The notes below the pieces were generated by a model. It had not been told where the DNA came from. It searched no databases and saw only the letters and a list, made by a program, of their open reading frames with translations. A program made the translations under genes and the position numbers. This document shows, one piece after another, positions 22,410 through 35,770 of a stretch of 64,000 nucleotides of DNA (its first letter is position 1; each line of letters begins with the position of its first letter). The DNA is from Atriophallophorus winterbourni (taxonomy: Eukaryota; Platyhelminthes; Trematoda; Plagiorchiida; Microphallidae). The stretch is taken from contig JACCGJ010015380.1 in the NCBI GenBank assembly GCA_013407085.1, forward strand, positions 22,046-86,045, read 5' to 3'.

Positions 22410-25400
22410 ATTAAGTTGGTGAGATGAGGTTTAGTGGAGGTTTTTAAAATGGGCCCTCACTACCGTCACATTACGATGAAAAGTGTAACTGCTGGCTTCA
22501 CACACACTCGATGAGATTAAAAAATTATAACTGAGTTATATAAAAATAAATCGCGTCAAGTAATCAATCAATTTACGCTTCATCAAAATTGAAATATTGT
22601 CAAACACCATTAATCTAATCCTCAATACCCCCCGACAAAATTCCAATTTAATTTTCTTTTAAGCGCAACACGTTTATTATGTTCAATTGTGTTTCAGATA
22701 TTAGTTGCACCGTCCTATACGGTAGGCAAATTTATTCAATTTTTAAGAGTAGTTTAAATTACTGTCATCTGCATTTTAAAATCCATAAATTTGATGCGCT
22801 TCACTTTGTCTGTTACTCGATCATTGATTGCTTGCACTCAGTCACTAAAATTTTATCTGACGGTGGAACTACGCTACGGATACAAAGATGCTCTTTGATG
22901 CTCATCAATTACACCGCCTCTCAGTTTAAAATGCAAAATGTGCATTTTGCCAGTGACATTCATTCTAATTAACCAAAATACTTGATCTATCATAACGGTC
23001 GGTGTAGTTCGAGAAAGCCCTCTAATCCGTTTTTAAATGTTGACACTTGTCATATATTAACAAGTTTGGAATGCGGTATTCTACTTTTCCTCTTATCATC
23101 TCACTTTCACATCTAAATTATATAATATTAATGAAAACACGTAAATTTATATTTTGATATCACAATTTCCAAAAGTATACATCGAGAGTAATACAATGAA
23201 TATTTGACAAACAATTGGATTTTCGAATTCAAACTTTATTTACATGTGCATTATATTTTTAAAAATAATAATATCATCCATCTCACTTAGGCAATCTGAA
23301 GGAATCCAACATCTCTACAACTAATTAACAAAATTATTCGTGTTTATTCGCTTTCGATGGAATTGTTACGTTCTCTTAATCAATGCGGTTTGATTTGCCA
23401 TAATTTCTCTTTTCAGCATCAATCAAATCAGCGGATAATACGTGTAAGTGCAATTCAGCCAATCATGCGAAATGCACCGCCAAATCAATCTATGGATCTC
23501 CATTTGAAAATGGTTGATGTGAGAACGATAAGGAGTTGAATACTTGATTGCAGCTGCATTTTGATCATAGACAATGAGCACCTCTCAACGGGTCCAGATT
23601 CCTAGTTGATACGATTGAACCCATTGGCTAGATTGTCTGGCCACCGAAGTTATATTGTAATGATTAAGCGTAGAGAAACCGGAATTCCGGGCGACGTAAA
23701 CGCTTTCCCACGTTTAATTCATTAATTCCTGAGGTCAACTTGTCCAACGATAATCGCTCTCCGTATATTTTCCATAAATGTAAATTTGTCAACATGCGTG
23801 TTTTGTAACATCACCAACATCATTTCATCCAAAATAAATAAATCAATAAATAGCTATGCATTTGTAACGTAATCTATTTTATCATTATTTCAACATATCT
23901 ATTTTCGGTTGTAATGCAACATTCTTCGACTAACGACGACTTTGCACAATGTAAAGCTCAACATCATTTGGGGTAAATAAAATTATGAAAATTAAATAAC
24001 TGCATCAAAATTTTGCAATTGATTTGCACAGGCTATTACGTCACACCCATGGATTTAAGTAAGTAGATGTCATAACATAATCTATGTAATAGGTAAGAAT
24101 ATTATTCAAACCGGTAGATTGGCTTCCTTTGAAAAAAAAGTTGTGCTCTACATAAAAATTGCAAGATATTTTAATTCATCACGCTAATTTGATTAAAAGT
24201 CTAACTATATAGAGATTTACTAGTTACTCTTTCATGGGTGAATGTAATTTGTGACAGTAAATGTTTACAAACAAAACTTAAACAAAATGTGTGAAGGTTT
24301 CTCTCATATCATAAGTGTAAATCATTTTGATTGATCAATTGATGGTGAGAGTGCTCACACATATTGGAGGACTTGAACCAATTCAAATGGTTAGTTTGCT
24401 TCGTTGAATATCAACTCATATAATTAAATACCCGAATCGATGGGGCCTTAGCACGCAACAGATTATTTATTCATTAACTCTCTTGTATACTATAGTAAGA
24501 GACGGGTGTGATTACGTGGTAACAGTTCCCTCTTCTAACATCTTTTATGTTGCCTGCACAGGCTTTAGATCACTCGATACAATATAAACAAATCAGGCCC
24601 ATGGTTTCACATGAATTCCCATAAGATTTTACCGATTCATCCTAGACAAAACAAGAATTCCACAACAAGAGAAGGCCGCACATGAAAAAGAACACAATAC
24701 ATACAAAATTTCATATAGGCAAACCATTTAACATCAATACCCACCTCAACGTCTGTCACGGTAGTAACTTCAACCTGACTTGCCAATCTGTTTCAAGCAA
24801 ATCTGTTTTATTTCAAGTGCAAACTACGTTGTTAGCTGAATAGCTTGTAATAACTGGCGATACATTACTTTCAATTGATTGAGATGATTGTTCGTTTTAC
24901 CTAAAATGTTTCGGAGAATTTAGGAATAAATGCATTGATCTTCTCAATATTACAATAAAGATAAAACACCAATTACAATTATTTTAAGTAACTTCCGCTA
25001 TTTCGCTATCGCTTATAATTCATTTCAAAAATATTCATCTTTCACATTGAAAAATTAAACAAACTAGCGAATAATCACTTTTTAAAAACCATTTATTTAG
25101 AAATAGCCAAGATTGAAAAGCGTGAGTTTTTTTACAATTTGAAGGACATCAAAAAAAATTATAATTTCGAGGATTTACAATAAATTACTTTTAATGTTTT
25201 TTTTCTGAATTTGAATTGTTCTCTTTGTCCTTAATGGATAATATATTACTAATCAAATTTTCTAACAAATTAACACAATCGACATTTCACTTCACACTCG
25301 CATTTCATTGATTTATACACTTTTTTGAGGTGTCACTGGCGTGTTTGTTGCATACCTCGAAAGCAACTTATAATGTTAAACATCTTATATATGAGCAAAC

Positions 25401-28155
25401 GCGATGCTGGAGCCAGACAGATTTTACGAGGAAATCCTCATCTAACCCAAGAATCTTAAGTGCACTTCATTTTATAGCACGCGGTATGGGACCGGTCTTC
25501 AATATTCTGAAGGTTTATCAGTTGGTAAAATGCTGCACCTTTAGACCAACATTGTTATTACCGAGTCTGAAGATTAACTGTGAGGTTGGCGGCCTGATAA
25601 CCGAAGCTTTCTGCTCGGAGTTAGAATTTCGTTTACATATTCCTGTTTTACAAAATTGTGTGAACTTAATATTTACTCAATGACATCATTCCCAAAAACA
25701 CTTGGCGCCATGACTCACCACGAAAAGGCTGATTTCGTTAATTTTTCGCGCATATCAGTTTGTTCATGATCGTTATACTTAATGATTCTAAAAGTGAACC
25801 GAAACACATTTTGTTTGGAAAAATCGCTGAGTTCATAGTTGAGAACATCTTTTATGAGTCATTTTACTATAGACCTCATATAATATTTTTTCCACTAAAC
25901 GGAATATCTCTTTGAATTTTATTTTAAATAAAATATCTCGGGAATACACTCTATGAGAGCGTACTTAATAGCGTTTTATTAAGAATAAACCGAATTGGAG
26001 GTAATCTAAAATGCCATGTGAATCCATTTTGTAGATACTTTGTATTCTGGCATTTGAAATTCGAAATCCATCGAATGAAACCTAGTCATTTTATACAAAC
26101 GTCTGGGTGCCGAATTCCATCGCCAAATAAGTGGCACCGATTATGTATCTGTCCTCAATATTGTCATGCTTTCTGTGGGACATTAAGTTACATTTGTTTG
26201 TAATGGCAGAAAGAAACTTAGAAATAACTCAGTCGCATTTCCCGAAAATTAACGCTTGATGAGTTTACTCAATTCAGGACTAGTTAAATGTAAACCAGCA
26301 TTAACTATACCATCGAAATTAAATTATTTGATGCGCTTTGAGAAAATAAAATATTTCCTCTATACTTTGATAATTTGTTTCCACAGCTTTGAAGAAAGGT
26401 ATGATGGATCATTCAACGAGTCACATATTATTCAACGAAATTTTGATTATTCATGCGATGTCAACATTTTCTACAAAATTATTCACGATTTTAAGAGTTA
26501 GACGAAAACCGCAAATTCCGGATTATTTGAGTTTGAGTAGCCTTTAGTGAATCCTGTTTAAGTAATACCACTCTAGAAATGGCAAGCCTTGGATTCATGC
26601 TCGAAACACTAGCATACGTTAGATTTTTTCATTATATGAGATGCAAATTACAGTAAACGTTTATTAAAAGTTTCATTTATTCTTAGAAATATAAACGGTA
26701 TATTCTCGCAATTATCTGAAAAGCGATCACAGGCTGAATATATTAATCAGTTTATCCGAACACACCATATAATTCTCAAACGATCGTTCCCTTAGGTTCA
26801 GCAATTTAAAACCACTCAAAAATTGTAATAGTTATGCATTTGGACGCTTAACTTGGATTTCCACTCCAATAAAACATGATATGAATCTTGGAATAATTGA
26901 TAAAAGCTTTTCTATTTTCAATTGATCTATTCATCATATAATTGAGTGGATGCATATCGACCGTTTATCTCCCCAGAATGATGTGACTGTGTCATTATTT
27001 TAAATGGTGCTACCATTTTTAAAACTTGTTATTTGCAAGTTTCATTAGCGTAGATTTCTCTGTGTGATGTGACATAACTTTTGCCACCGAAATTGATATT
27101 CTACCGTACCTTTGGTCATCTGCTACAAAGCGTACTATACTTGGTTTAATTCTCTTCCTCAAATACAAGGCTTTCTTAATATTAGTCATGGTTTTATCAC
27201 CCAATAACGACGATAAAATATAGAATGATTGTGTATTCAATGTAGAGAGGATGTAATCATCATATTACTTTGAAATAAAATCTAATTTTATGCCATAAAA
27301 TAGAAGAACATTCGAAAATTTATATTGCGAAACATACGCATCGATTTACATTATTTAACGATTTCTTTATTTATATTTCATTATATGTTCAGGGGAACAA
27401 ACAGTTGTTTGTAAGTTCCGTAGTATTTAATTTAATCATTAATAAATAATTTGAAATCGTCTAGTATTTATTTTCCATCTGACGCTTGTGCCATTATTCA
27501 CGCGTCAGTCCACAAAAAAGGAAGCCTAAACTGATCGCCGCCTATGACTGTATTTCCCATTAAGGAGTGCACACAATCCAAGGTAGCTCAGAGATGATTT
27601 TTCTCGTTTTTGTCCTTCTCTGCTTATCCATTGCCTATTTTTCTGCGTATTCTGTGTTCCTGCAATGATGATTTCTCTTGTGTTTTTTTATGAGCAGTAC
27701 CAGAGCATTTTAAACTACTTTCGGGTTCATGACAAACACTAAAATATGATAACGTCCGAAAATATTATCATTCCTTAGGACTAGACATATTGGCAAAATA
27801 TTTGCGATGAGAACAAAATAATTGTATTCTGTTTGTTTGGTTTCAAACAGATTGACTTAATAGGAAACATATTATAATGTAGTGATATGAACTCATTTTG
27901 AATGCATTAAATTGGTCATAGAGACTTGGTCAGAGAGAATCAAATATGTTTCTTGGGCGATGTTCGTTTCATACATTGAGATGTGCACTATAATCCGATC
28001 TTTTATATAAACCCAAACCGAACTTTCCATCACCTAATAACACTTGTCACTTGTGTTCACTAATCTTAGTTTGAATAAACTATAAACATTTCTTAATGAT
28101 TTTCTGTGTGAAATACTGCTCACCAAGTCTCACATATTTACCAAATTGCAAACAA
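22410..28155. other. Long AT-rich stretch without recognisable genes
   Basis: Nearly 6 kb with no retroelement protein, RNA gene or strong repeat. A weak dispersed repeat is at 24680-24800 (listed separately). The 117-codon frame at 25330-25683 has no recognisable motif and no clear splice context. It reads as intron or intergenic DNA. Confidence 0.5.
24680..24800 (+). repeat. Weak dispersed repeat D, copy 1
   Basis: Shares in the same order with 35610-35735 the blocks ACAAAAT, ATATAGGCAAA, AACATCAA, CTGTCACGG and CTGACTTG. Identity between the blocks is low. Family unknown. Confidence 0.4.
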
Positions 28156-28160
28156 TGCTG

Positions 28161-28375
28161 ATCAAGATTCAAGATTCAAGATTCAAGAATTTATGGTCAC
28201 AAAAAGCACATAGCTTCACAATTACCATATCACAAAGTAGTCTTATTAATAGTGAATGTGTTGAGTACGACTCCAAAAAATTTCAGCGAGAAAGAGATTT
28301 AGATGAATTCAAAAACCGATTGAATTATCTTTGCATCGATGAGGCAATCCCAACAATTTACATCAATCTTGTTTG
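28161..28375 (-). mobile_element. CR1-like 3' end, 5'-truncated
   Basis: Four short AAGATTC repeats at 28163-28188 form the tail. Going up in coordinate comes the reverse of the CR1 terminus (TTTATGGTCACAAAAAGCACATAGCTT). The following 150 bp read on the minus strand look like the end of ORF2, but too decayed to be sure. Confidence 0.6.
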
Positions 28376-29765
28376 ATAATAAAACCGGAATAAAAGTCAG
28401 GATACAATTGGAGCACAATATCTACAATATTTGATATTTTAAATTTATATTTATATATGGATAGTGGAATGGACTAATAAACAATAAGTAAAACTGGTGT
28501 GTTAAGAACAAACGTTACCAAAAATTATTTATTTTTGGCCAAAATCGCCACAATCTATATTTTTGAAACATTGTTAAACCGTTTGGGCATAATTGATGGT
28601 ATATGCGCGAACAAAGTATTTAACTATTGAAAGCATCTGGTTTATTTGCAAAAATTGGTAAAAAATAAAAGTCAATCGTTTTACATAGTTTTATCAACAC
28701 AAGGTAATATCTTTCATGTACTAAATTTGAACCAACTATAGTTATTCAAAAACATATTTGTGTGATTAAAACACCAAAATGATCTCAATATATTGGGAAC
28801 AACTTGATTGATATTCCAGTGTCAGACTGCAATCTTTCGTAGCTTGACAGTCTCAATATTTGAGACTTTTGAAGAAGACATTTGGGCAAAACGCCCAATC
28901 TATTGATTACAAGTATAGCGGTTTAGTAACCATTGGCGTAATATATCAACTTTTTCAGCTTTCAAATGCAATGAAAAACTTGGTCAGTTGAAATATTTAT
29001 TGTATATTCATCAATCACTACTTTCATATTTTTAACGACCGAGGAGAGTGTTTGAAGACCATGAGACTAAAAAATGCGAGAAAAATATCTCACGGGAATG
29101 TTACTATTAAATTGGTAATACTTCATCATTTTCAAAGTTTGAACAGATAAATACGTATGAAAGGTTGCCCATCCGGCTTAATACATAGCTATATGCTGTA
29201 AATATACTACAATGTTTAGTCACAAAACTCAGATCGTTACAATTGGATTACTTGACAATCGGATATTTTATCAGTAAAGTTAAATTCAGCCGATTGACAT
29301 CATATTTCTCAGTTGATTTTCACAGATCTCAAAAAAACAATAATATCGGATAAACGTTCAAGAAGCATTTGTTTTGAACAGACTTATGTAATTAATAATA
29401 ATTAATATTATTATATAAATTTAACGCATTGTAATCGTGTGAACTAGCAGCCGGTTTACATTTTTTATTGGGTTATAACGCAGTGCTTGTGATTGATTTA
29501 TCACCAATGCCAACGAGAGTCCTTCGACATGCATTATATAACAAAAGTTGGTCAAGTCATTTATCCCATTATTGAGGCAACCAAAACTGAGCCTATTTTG
29601 TTTGCAACCACAACCAATGTTGCAATATTCCATAAAATATATAATTTATCCACAGCGCTAAATTATCTTATTTGGCGTACAAAACGATTCCGTCATAAAG
29701 ATGAACTTCACAACCGAAAAGTTTACCCAAATTTTTATGTGGATACATACATTTCAACAATTATA
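28376..29765. other. AT-rich spacer without recognisable genes
   Basis: No feature recognised. The 124-codon plus frame at 29493-29867 ends inside the (TA)n tract and is not supported. Confidence 0.5.
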
Positions 29766-29779
29766 TTATATAATATATA

Positions 29780-29835
<56 letters not shown>
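29766..29835. repeat. (TA)n microsatellite
   Basis: About 70 bases of nearly pure alternating AT. Confidence 0.95.
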
Positions 29836-30744
29836 GTCATTGCTATTCCATCACTTCAATTCATTGAAGTGCGATGCAACACCGCTTTTCTTTTCTGAAA
29901 TTGCAATAATTATTTGAAAGCACAACAAATAGCAACGCTAATTAAATTCTAATATTCAATTTAATTTGTATTTTATTTGGAGTTGCATTATAGTGCAGCA
30001 GTGCTACAACAACAAAATATGCACATTGCTGTTGTAACATTTTCGATAGTTTCTTATGGAAAATCTACTATTCTTCTTGTTCTGAAAATTATCTCTCTTT
30101 GTTTCTTCAATCTTTGAAAAATGATATCCTGACAATAGAATTCCAAGCAATATACTATAACTTCTATAACCGAATTTATCTACCATCAATAATGCATATA
30201 TATTGCATTCATTTTAATAACAATCGGATGAATTAGCAGAAAAACAAAACATTTCGAATAACATACTGAATTAATAAGTTCAATGTGCTTATCCAGGTAG
30301 GCAGAAACCTAATAAAAATTCAATTTCGATGGATCAAACGCATAGCGTCGTAATTGCTGCCGTTTTACTAGGCATTATAATCTAATTACACTCTAATGGG
30401 TAAAAATGATTAGTTGTATGTAGTCTCGTCATAAATACACAGCCAGACTGAATGCATGCTGTTCGCACTTCTCAGGTTGCGATAGAACTATCAATAACCC
30501 CAGTCTTCAGCTTATAATATAATTATAATTTGATTTGAAGTCAATTTTATTATAATCTTAAATACATCATTCAAATTGATCATTGATCTCGAATCACAGT
30601 ATAGATGTAACACTTTTTGGTGTATGTTATATGCTCATACCGATTAATTTTCACTTCAGCTTCGATCACACTTCAATGCTTGCAGGATGTAAGTACGACA
30701 AATATTTCATCAAAATCCATTAGTTTTATGTATTATGTGAGCAA
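29836..30744. other. AT-rich spacer without recognisable genes
   Basis: Nothing recognised. Confidence 0.5.
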
Positions 30745-33700
30745 GACCTCAGAACTCAGAACTCAGAAACTTTCATGGTAGAAAAAGCAGTAAGCTTAAC
30801 AAAAACCATAGGATGACAAGGTATATGAAATATATAAAAAAATATAAAATATCTCAAAATTCCTTAGGTACAGTCACATACCGCATGGCTCGTCATAATC
30901 TCAGCAAATTTGGGAGCGAAAACCTCTACAGATTCTCAACGTGTGATTTCTTTAGGCAAACAGTTCCAAGTGAAACAAATTCTTACCGAGAAAAAAATTG
31001 CGACGATAATCCAATGGAGAATGCGGAATGCTTGAAGCCTTTGAATGTGTTCGTGTTCGAGTAAGACCATTGGGCTTTAGCAAGTGTTTAAGGGTATGGT
31101 TTTAAGTATGCAGGATTTTGAATGTCAACATTAGGTCAGTACGTATCCGTCGTTCGGTAAACTCGTATAGGTTCAGTTTTAACATTCGCTCTGTGACAGG
31201 CAAATTTCTGTACCGAGAGACCAGCTTTGTATCGCAAAGATAAATCCTGGCGAGAAGTTCGATATCCTTCCTTAGCCACGGTGCCCAGGCTTGGATGATA
31301 TATTCCATAACAGGACGTATATACGTGATAATTACCCGGGTAGGGTTTTGGGCGTAAAATATCTGAATATTCTTTTGAGAAGACTCAAAGAACGGCAGGC
31401 TTTATTGTACACAATCCGGCATTGATGACCCAGATACCGAGATCTTTTTATGCGGTGGTCCAGACGAGATCTTGCGTGCCAAGCTGATACGTGTGGTGCT
31501 GAGATTTTCCAAGCTGCAGCATTTTAAATTTCGCAGGGTTAAATGGTAATTGATTTAACTGTGACCAACGAAATAAGGTACACAGATCCCGTTGTAATGC
31601 CATACAGTCATTAACAGACCTGACACGTTTCCGTATTTTAATATCATCGGCAAATAGTATCAAGTTGCATCCAATATCCTCTACTATATCGTTCATATAC
31701 ACCAAGAATAGAAGAGGTTTAAGCACCGAGCCTTGCAGAACTACACTCGTGACGTCTATTTTTCTTGATAAAGTGCAGCCAACGCGAACTTGGACGTTTC
31801 TATCAGTAAAATATTCCCTTATCTAATTAAGCAATATTCCTGTTATTCCAAAAGATTAGAGCTTTTTAATCAAGCTTTCACGGTTGACTCTATCAAAGGC
31901 TTTGAAAATATCGATGTAGCAAGCATGTACATCGTCGCATTCGTCTAATGCCTTCATCCAATCCTCGAACGTTGTAAGTAGGTTAGATAAACATCAACGA
32001 TGTCTTCGAAAACCGTGTTGTGCTGCAGTCAAAATAATTTGGTTTTCAAAATGTTCTCTTATGCGCGCAGTCACATTAATTTAGACCTCACCGGAAGTAA
32101 CGTTACCGGTCTATAGTTTGCAGTGTCTTAACGGCTACCGCCTTTATAAATAGGAGTTATCATCCCTGTTTTTCATTGCGGTGTTAATTTTCCTTCATTT
32201 AGGCTGAGATTGAATATGCGAGTGAGAGGAGCAGTTAAAGCAACGCGACACCTGCGAAGTATGGAGGTGGTAATTTTGTCTGCGCAAGGGGACATCTTTT
32301 CGTTTAGTTGAAAAAGTTCCCGCCTAACCATGTATTCGTTAATAGTCATTTCACTAAGTAATTAAAATGTGGCGAATTTGGTGAAATTTGATATGGGATA
32401 CAACACTTGGTATTGAAGACAAATAAGTAAAACATTTACTAAAGCATCGGCGGTGTGGGTCAATCAATTAGGTGTTAGTACAGAGAATACACTTGTTTAG
32501 ATCTTTAATCGTTCATTTACTATCTTGTAGAGAAGCTAAGGATTATTTTCCATTCTCTTAGGCAAGTTGCTTTGGAATTGCATGCGATCTTCTCTTACAA
32601 GAGTCGTGACGTAATTCCGTATCTTACAGAATCGCTTCCAATTGGCTTCCGTACCAAACTTCTTATGAGTTACCCAAGACGCTTGCTTAACAGCTAACCA
32701 ATTCTTAGTTCTACTCCGAAAAATAAACTGGTTGTTGTCGCTGCATTTGTGTGGTACAAATATCGAGTTTTCGTAAATCTTCGAATTGTAATATGAGCCA
32801 GAATTCATTGAATCAAACTCATGAGTGTGTGCATCCCGGAGACTGATATTTAAGGATTCAAATTTTATTTGACTTTCGTCTGTTCACTCAATCGTTCCGC
32901 ACTACATACATAATAAAACAAAAGCACCGCATGATCCCTCTTTACCAGTGGTTCCTGGTATTGTATATCCTCTACCGCGGTTGCCTCAGGCGTTAAGACA
33001 AGGTCAACGGGTGAAGGTTGGTCAAGACCCCGCCAGCGAGTTGGCTGGTTAATGTGATTGTGCAGTGAAGCAATTTCTATAACCTCCTTGAATTTATGTT
33101 TAAACGAATGCAGGGAGTGCTTACCTCTAGAAAACATATGCGGGAGATTAAAATCGCCAATGATCAGCAGTTACGTAGTCTGGCATCTTGTGATGTGTTG
33201 CAAGGATTCGATTAGCTTTCATTGAATGAGTTTTCGGATGATGGCGAGCGGTAAATGATGCCGATAGTACATTCATATCCATTGACTAGATTTGCTGAAA
33301 ACCACAGCGTATCAGGAAGGCTGAGGTCAGGATGATTGATGACGTTACGCTGAGCTAAATGTTCGTGATAGTAGACGCCAAGTCCACCATCAGATATTCG
33401 ATCGTGATGGCGACGGAGTAGTGACATTTTCGGAATCAAAAGATCAGCATCAGTCACGCAGGGCAAGAACCAAGTCTCTGTAACTGCAACTAAAACGGGT
33501 GAAAGTCTATAGCAAAGCTCACATAGTTCAGCTAAATTGTTAGTTAAACACTGAAAATTTGTATTTTGCACTTGATCGTATTTATCTTACACAATGTCGG
33601 ATCGTGTACTGCAGCTATTGGTCCGACTCGCGATGAGTTGGACCTTTTTCGTTTTTTTAGGGTAACATTTTGACTGTCATTAACACGATTGAAATCAGGC

Positions 33701-33861
33701 TGTGATTGCGATGGTTCTCTGGGTTACAGTGTGGAAACACTCTTGGGTACGCTTAGTCCCACGTCTAGTGTAAGTTTTGAGCGGTTAGATTTCCAGTCGG
33801 TATTCATAGCGATAGCCATTTCAGTCGTTAGAAAAGTAATTTTCAGAGGACTGGGCCCATT

Positions 33862-34086
33862 TGTTATGTATGTGCTGTACTGTTGTTGACCCAGCCCGTG
33901 TGGTCGGAGAGAACGCAACCGTCACTCAACTCGTCTATTTGCCGAATGCCAGGAGTATCACAATTGAGCAAATTTGTGAATATCACAGTGAATAAAAATC
34001 AGAATTGGAACTCACCATCGATCTTGATTCGTCGATTAATCGATAGTTCGTTCACTGTCTATACGACAGAGGGTGCCCTCCTAACA
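33862..34086 (-). repeat. 3' long terminal repeat of the Gypsy remnant
   Basis: 225 bp bounded by TG...CA (inverted TGTTA/TAACA ends). It lies directly 3' of the purine-rich CTTAAAGGGGGAGG (minus strand) that would prime plus-strand synthesis. Confidence 0.8.
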
Positions 34087-34095
34087 CCTCCCCCT

Positions 34096-34694
34096 TTAAG
34101 CTTCGTTGTCGTATGACTTCATTTTTGGATTCACTTGCAGGCGGGTTACTGGAATACGTCTTCGATCAGTTCGTCTCCTTTGTCTGCATTCCGGAGAATT
34201 AATTCGAGGGTGATCTTCTCCCGTTGGTTTTGTTTGTTCTGGGCTTTTGAGGTTGAATTCACCCAGGAGGATTTCCAATGGAGTTTCCTGCATACTTGGG
34301 GAATTCCGTTTTGCACCTGACGCCCTTAGTTGGTTTGCATGTCGTATCCATGTTTCTTTTCCAACCATTATCTCGTAACAAACGTGGCCCACGATCTTGC
34401 TAACGATCCCCGGGGTCCATTTGATCTTATCACCACGGTAATCCTTGGCGAGGACATTTTGTCCGACCATAAATTTTCGGAGTTTTGCACCATCATGTCT
34501 ATTACATTTAGCTTTCACTTTGAGATTTTTATCGGTATGATTCACCGTGTTTGGTCGCATGAGATCGAAGATGATTCTCGGTTTTTGCCTTAGCATGACT
34601 TCCGCAGGCGATATGGCCCCAGGTACGTTAGGATTAGGTGTGATTCGGTAGAACGTCAAAAATTTCTGCAGAACGTCTTCCGTATTCCCTTCCC
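34096..34694 (-). pseudogene. Gypsy integrase, C-terminal part
   Basis: The frame 34659-34096 (187 codons) starts in the end of the integrase core (FYRITPNPNVPGAISPAEVMLRQ, the usual YR.TP......SPAE..F motif). It continues through FMVGQNVLAKDY and the chromodomain-less GPY/F-like module W(T)PGIVSKIVGHVCYEI, and ends the conserved part with WIRHANQLR. A basic, proline-rich tail follows (QRRRTDRRRI). Some in-frame sequence extends upstream to 34694. The catalytic DDE residues are lost with the deletion. The RHANQLR ending resembles CsRn1-type elements of trematodes; this assignment is from memory. Confidence 0.85.
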
Positions 34695-35151
34695 TGCCCT
34701 CCTAACACCATTGCCTTTGTAGTTTGAGAATCTAGGTATTTTAAAAGTGTCTACGACAATGGAATCACGAGATCCAACAGCATCAGCAATGTCGAACCAT
34801 TGCTTCAGATCATGTTGATTTGTTGCATTTTGGGGAGCCTTTATGTCGAGTTAAGAGCGTCATCAATATAGTTAACAAAGATTTCAAGCACATGTGTGTA
34901 CAGAGCTTAGTCCATTCCTTTGGCACATATGTTCGTTTCAAATGCACTGAAGCATTTGAATAGTTGCAAATTGCTTGTGATATATAAGCATGGAATGCGT
35001 GAAACAGTGGAGATAAACTAACAGATTTATTGATCATGTTAAACTGAGGTTTTATTTCGGTTTACCTAGTACAACGATTGATTATATCATCCATATAAAT
35101 CGGAAACATAGTATAGCGCATGCGGTTGATGGAAGCCGGAATGCTTGCAAT

Positions 35152-35235
35152 TTCAATTCAATTCAATTCAATTTAATGGTCTAAAAAGCACATAGCTTTA
35201 CAAAAACCACAGAATAATATGCGAATTACAAATAA
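35152..35235 (-). mobile_element. CR1-like 3' end fragment
   Basis: Four ATTCA repeats (35153-35175) next to TTTAATGGTCTAAAAAGCACATAGCTT, the reverse of the CR1 terminus. It ends within about 80 bp, so it is strongly 5'-truncated. Confidence 0.65.
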
Positions 35236-35609
35236 CATAGGTAGTAAAACGGGGTTTGTTTGCCTACTGATTAGTTCAGGAATCACGTAAAAATACATAG
35301 AGCAGAAATTGTTTTCAACCGGATTGATAGGGTAAATATGTATAGTTTACTTGGATGCATTGGTTCAAAGCTTTATGATGCGTCAGGTCATTTCAGGTAA
35401 ACTAGTGGCAGGTGGCGGACAACTGACCAATTACCACACTTCCGATTAATCGGTACAACGATAACCACTTTACCGCTTCCACGCTGCACGCACGCACAAC
35501 GATTGTGTTTCGCTTCATCTCTTAAGTCAGCCTGCCTAACGCTAATCGCGTACACTCGCAACAGGCACAAATCAATAGAAGCCGGTTGGTCAAACGCGTT
35601 TATTACGCA

Positions 35610-35735
35610 AAAGATAAATTACAAAATAAGTCTACCATATATAGGCAAATCAAACATCAACTACACTGATCCGCAAGCATGGCTGTCACGGTTGTCGCTC
35701 CAATCTGACTTGTCAGTCCATTTCGTACAAAGTTG
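35610..35735 (+). repeat. Weak dispersed repeat D, copy 2
   Basis: Ordered shared blocks with 24680-24800, including ATATAGGCAAA, AACATCAA, CTGTCACGG and ATCTGACTTG. Confidence 0.4.
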
Positions 35736-35770
35736 TACATTTAAAATACCCGCCACGCAAGGCTCGTTTG

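Larger units (their letters stand above)
33862..34707 (-). mobile_element. Gypsy LTR element remnant with 5-bp target duplication
   Basis: The plus strand shows CCATT at both 33857-33861 and 34708-34712, immediately outside TGTTATG...  and ...CCTAACA ends. Read on the minus strand the remnant starts with the first 13 bases of an LTR (TGTTAGGAGGGCA, 34707-34695), jumps directly into integrase coding sequence, and ends with a polypurine tract (34100-34087) and a complete 225-bp LTR (34086-33862, TGTTAGGAGG...CATAACA). So nearly all of the 5' LTR, gag, protease, RT and most of integrase were deleted, perhaps between the repeated GGGCA strings. It lies in CR1 ORF1, whose reading frame content continues on both sides. 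Confidence 0.85.
30745..34890 (-). mobile_element. CR1-like non-LTR retrotransposon, near full length, split by a Gypsy remnant
   Basis: The 3' tail is at 30745-30770 (ACTCAGA repeats), followed by the CR1 terminus. Coding blocks on the minus strand: C-terminal EYIIQAWAPWLRKDIELL (31102-31308), RT with SLKP.LFLVYMNDIVEDI and LFADDIKIRK (31448-31726), linker (32536-32808), endonuclease C-terminal part KHSLHSFKHKF and PVDLVLTPEATAVEDIQ (32865-33137), and endonuclease N-terminal part AVTETWFLP, GGLGVYYHEHL, IGIIYRSP (33212-33571). ORF1 end KITFLTTEMAIAMNTDW is at 33724-33856, and more ORF1 (DLKQWFDIADAVGS, DTFKIPRFSN) resumes at 34713-34840 beyond the inserted Gypsy remnant. Stops and frameshifts in most blocks. 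Confidence 0.85.

Noticed and set aside
25330..25683. 117-codon frame as a host gene
   Set aside because: No recognisable domain, no clear splice or start context, AT-rich background; length is not exceptional for a 64-kb six-frame scan.
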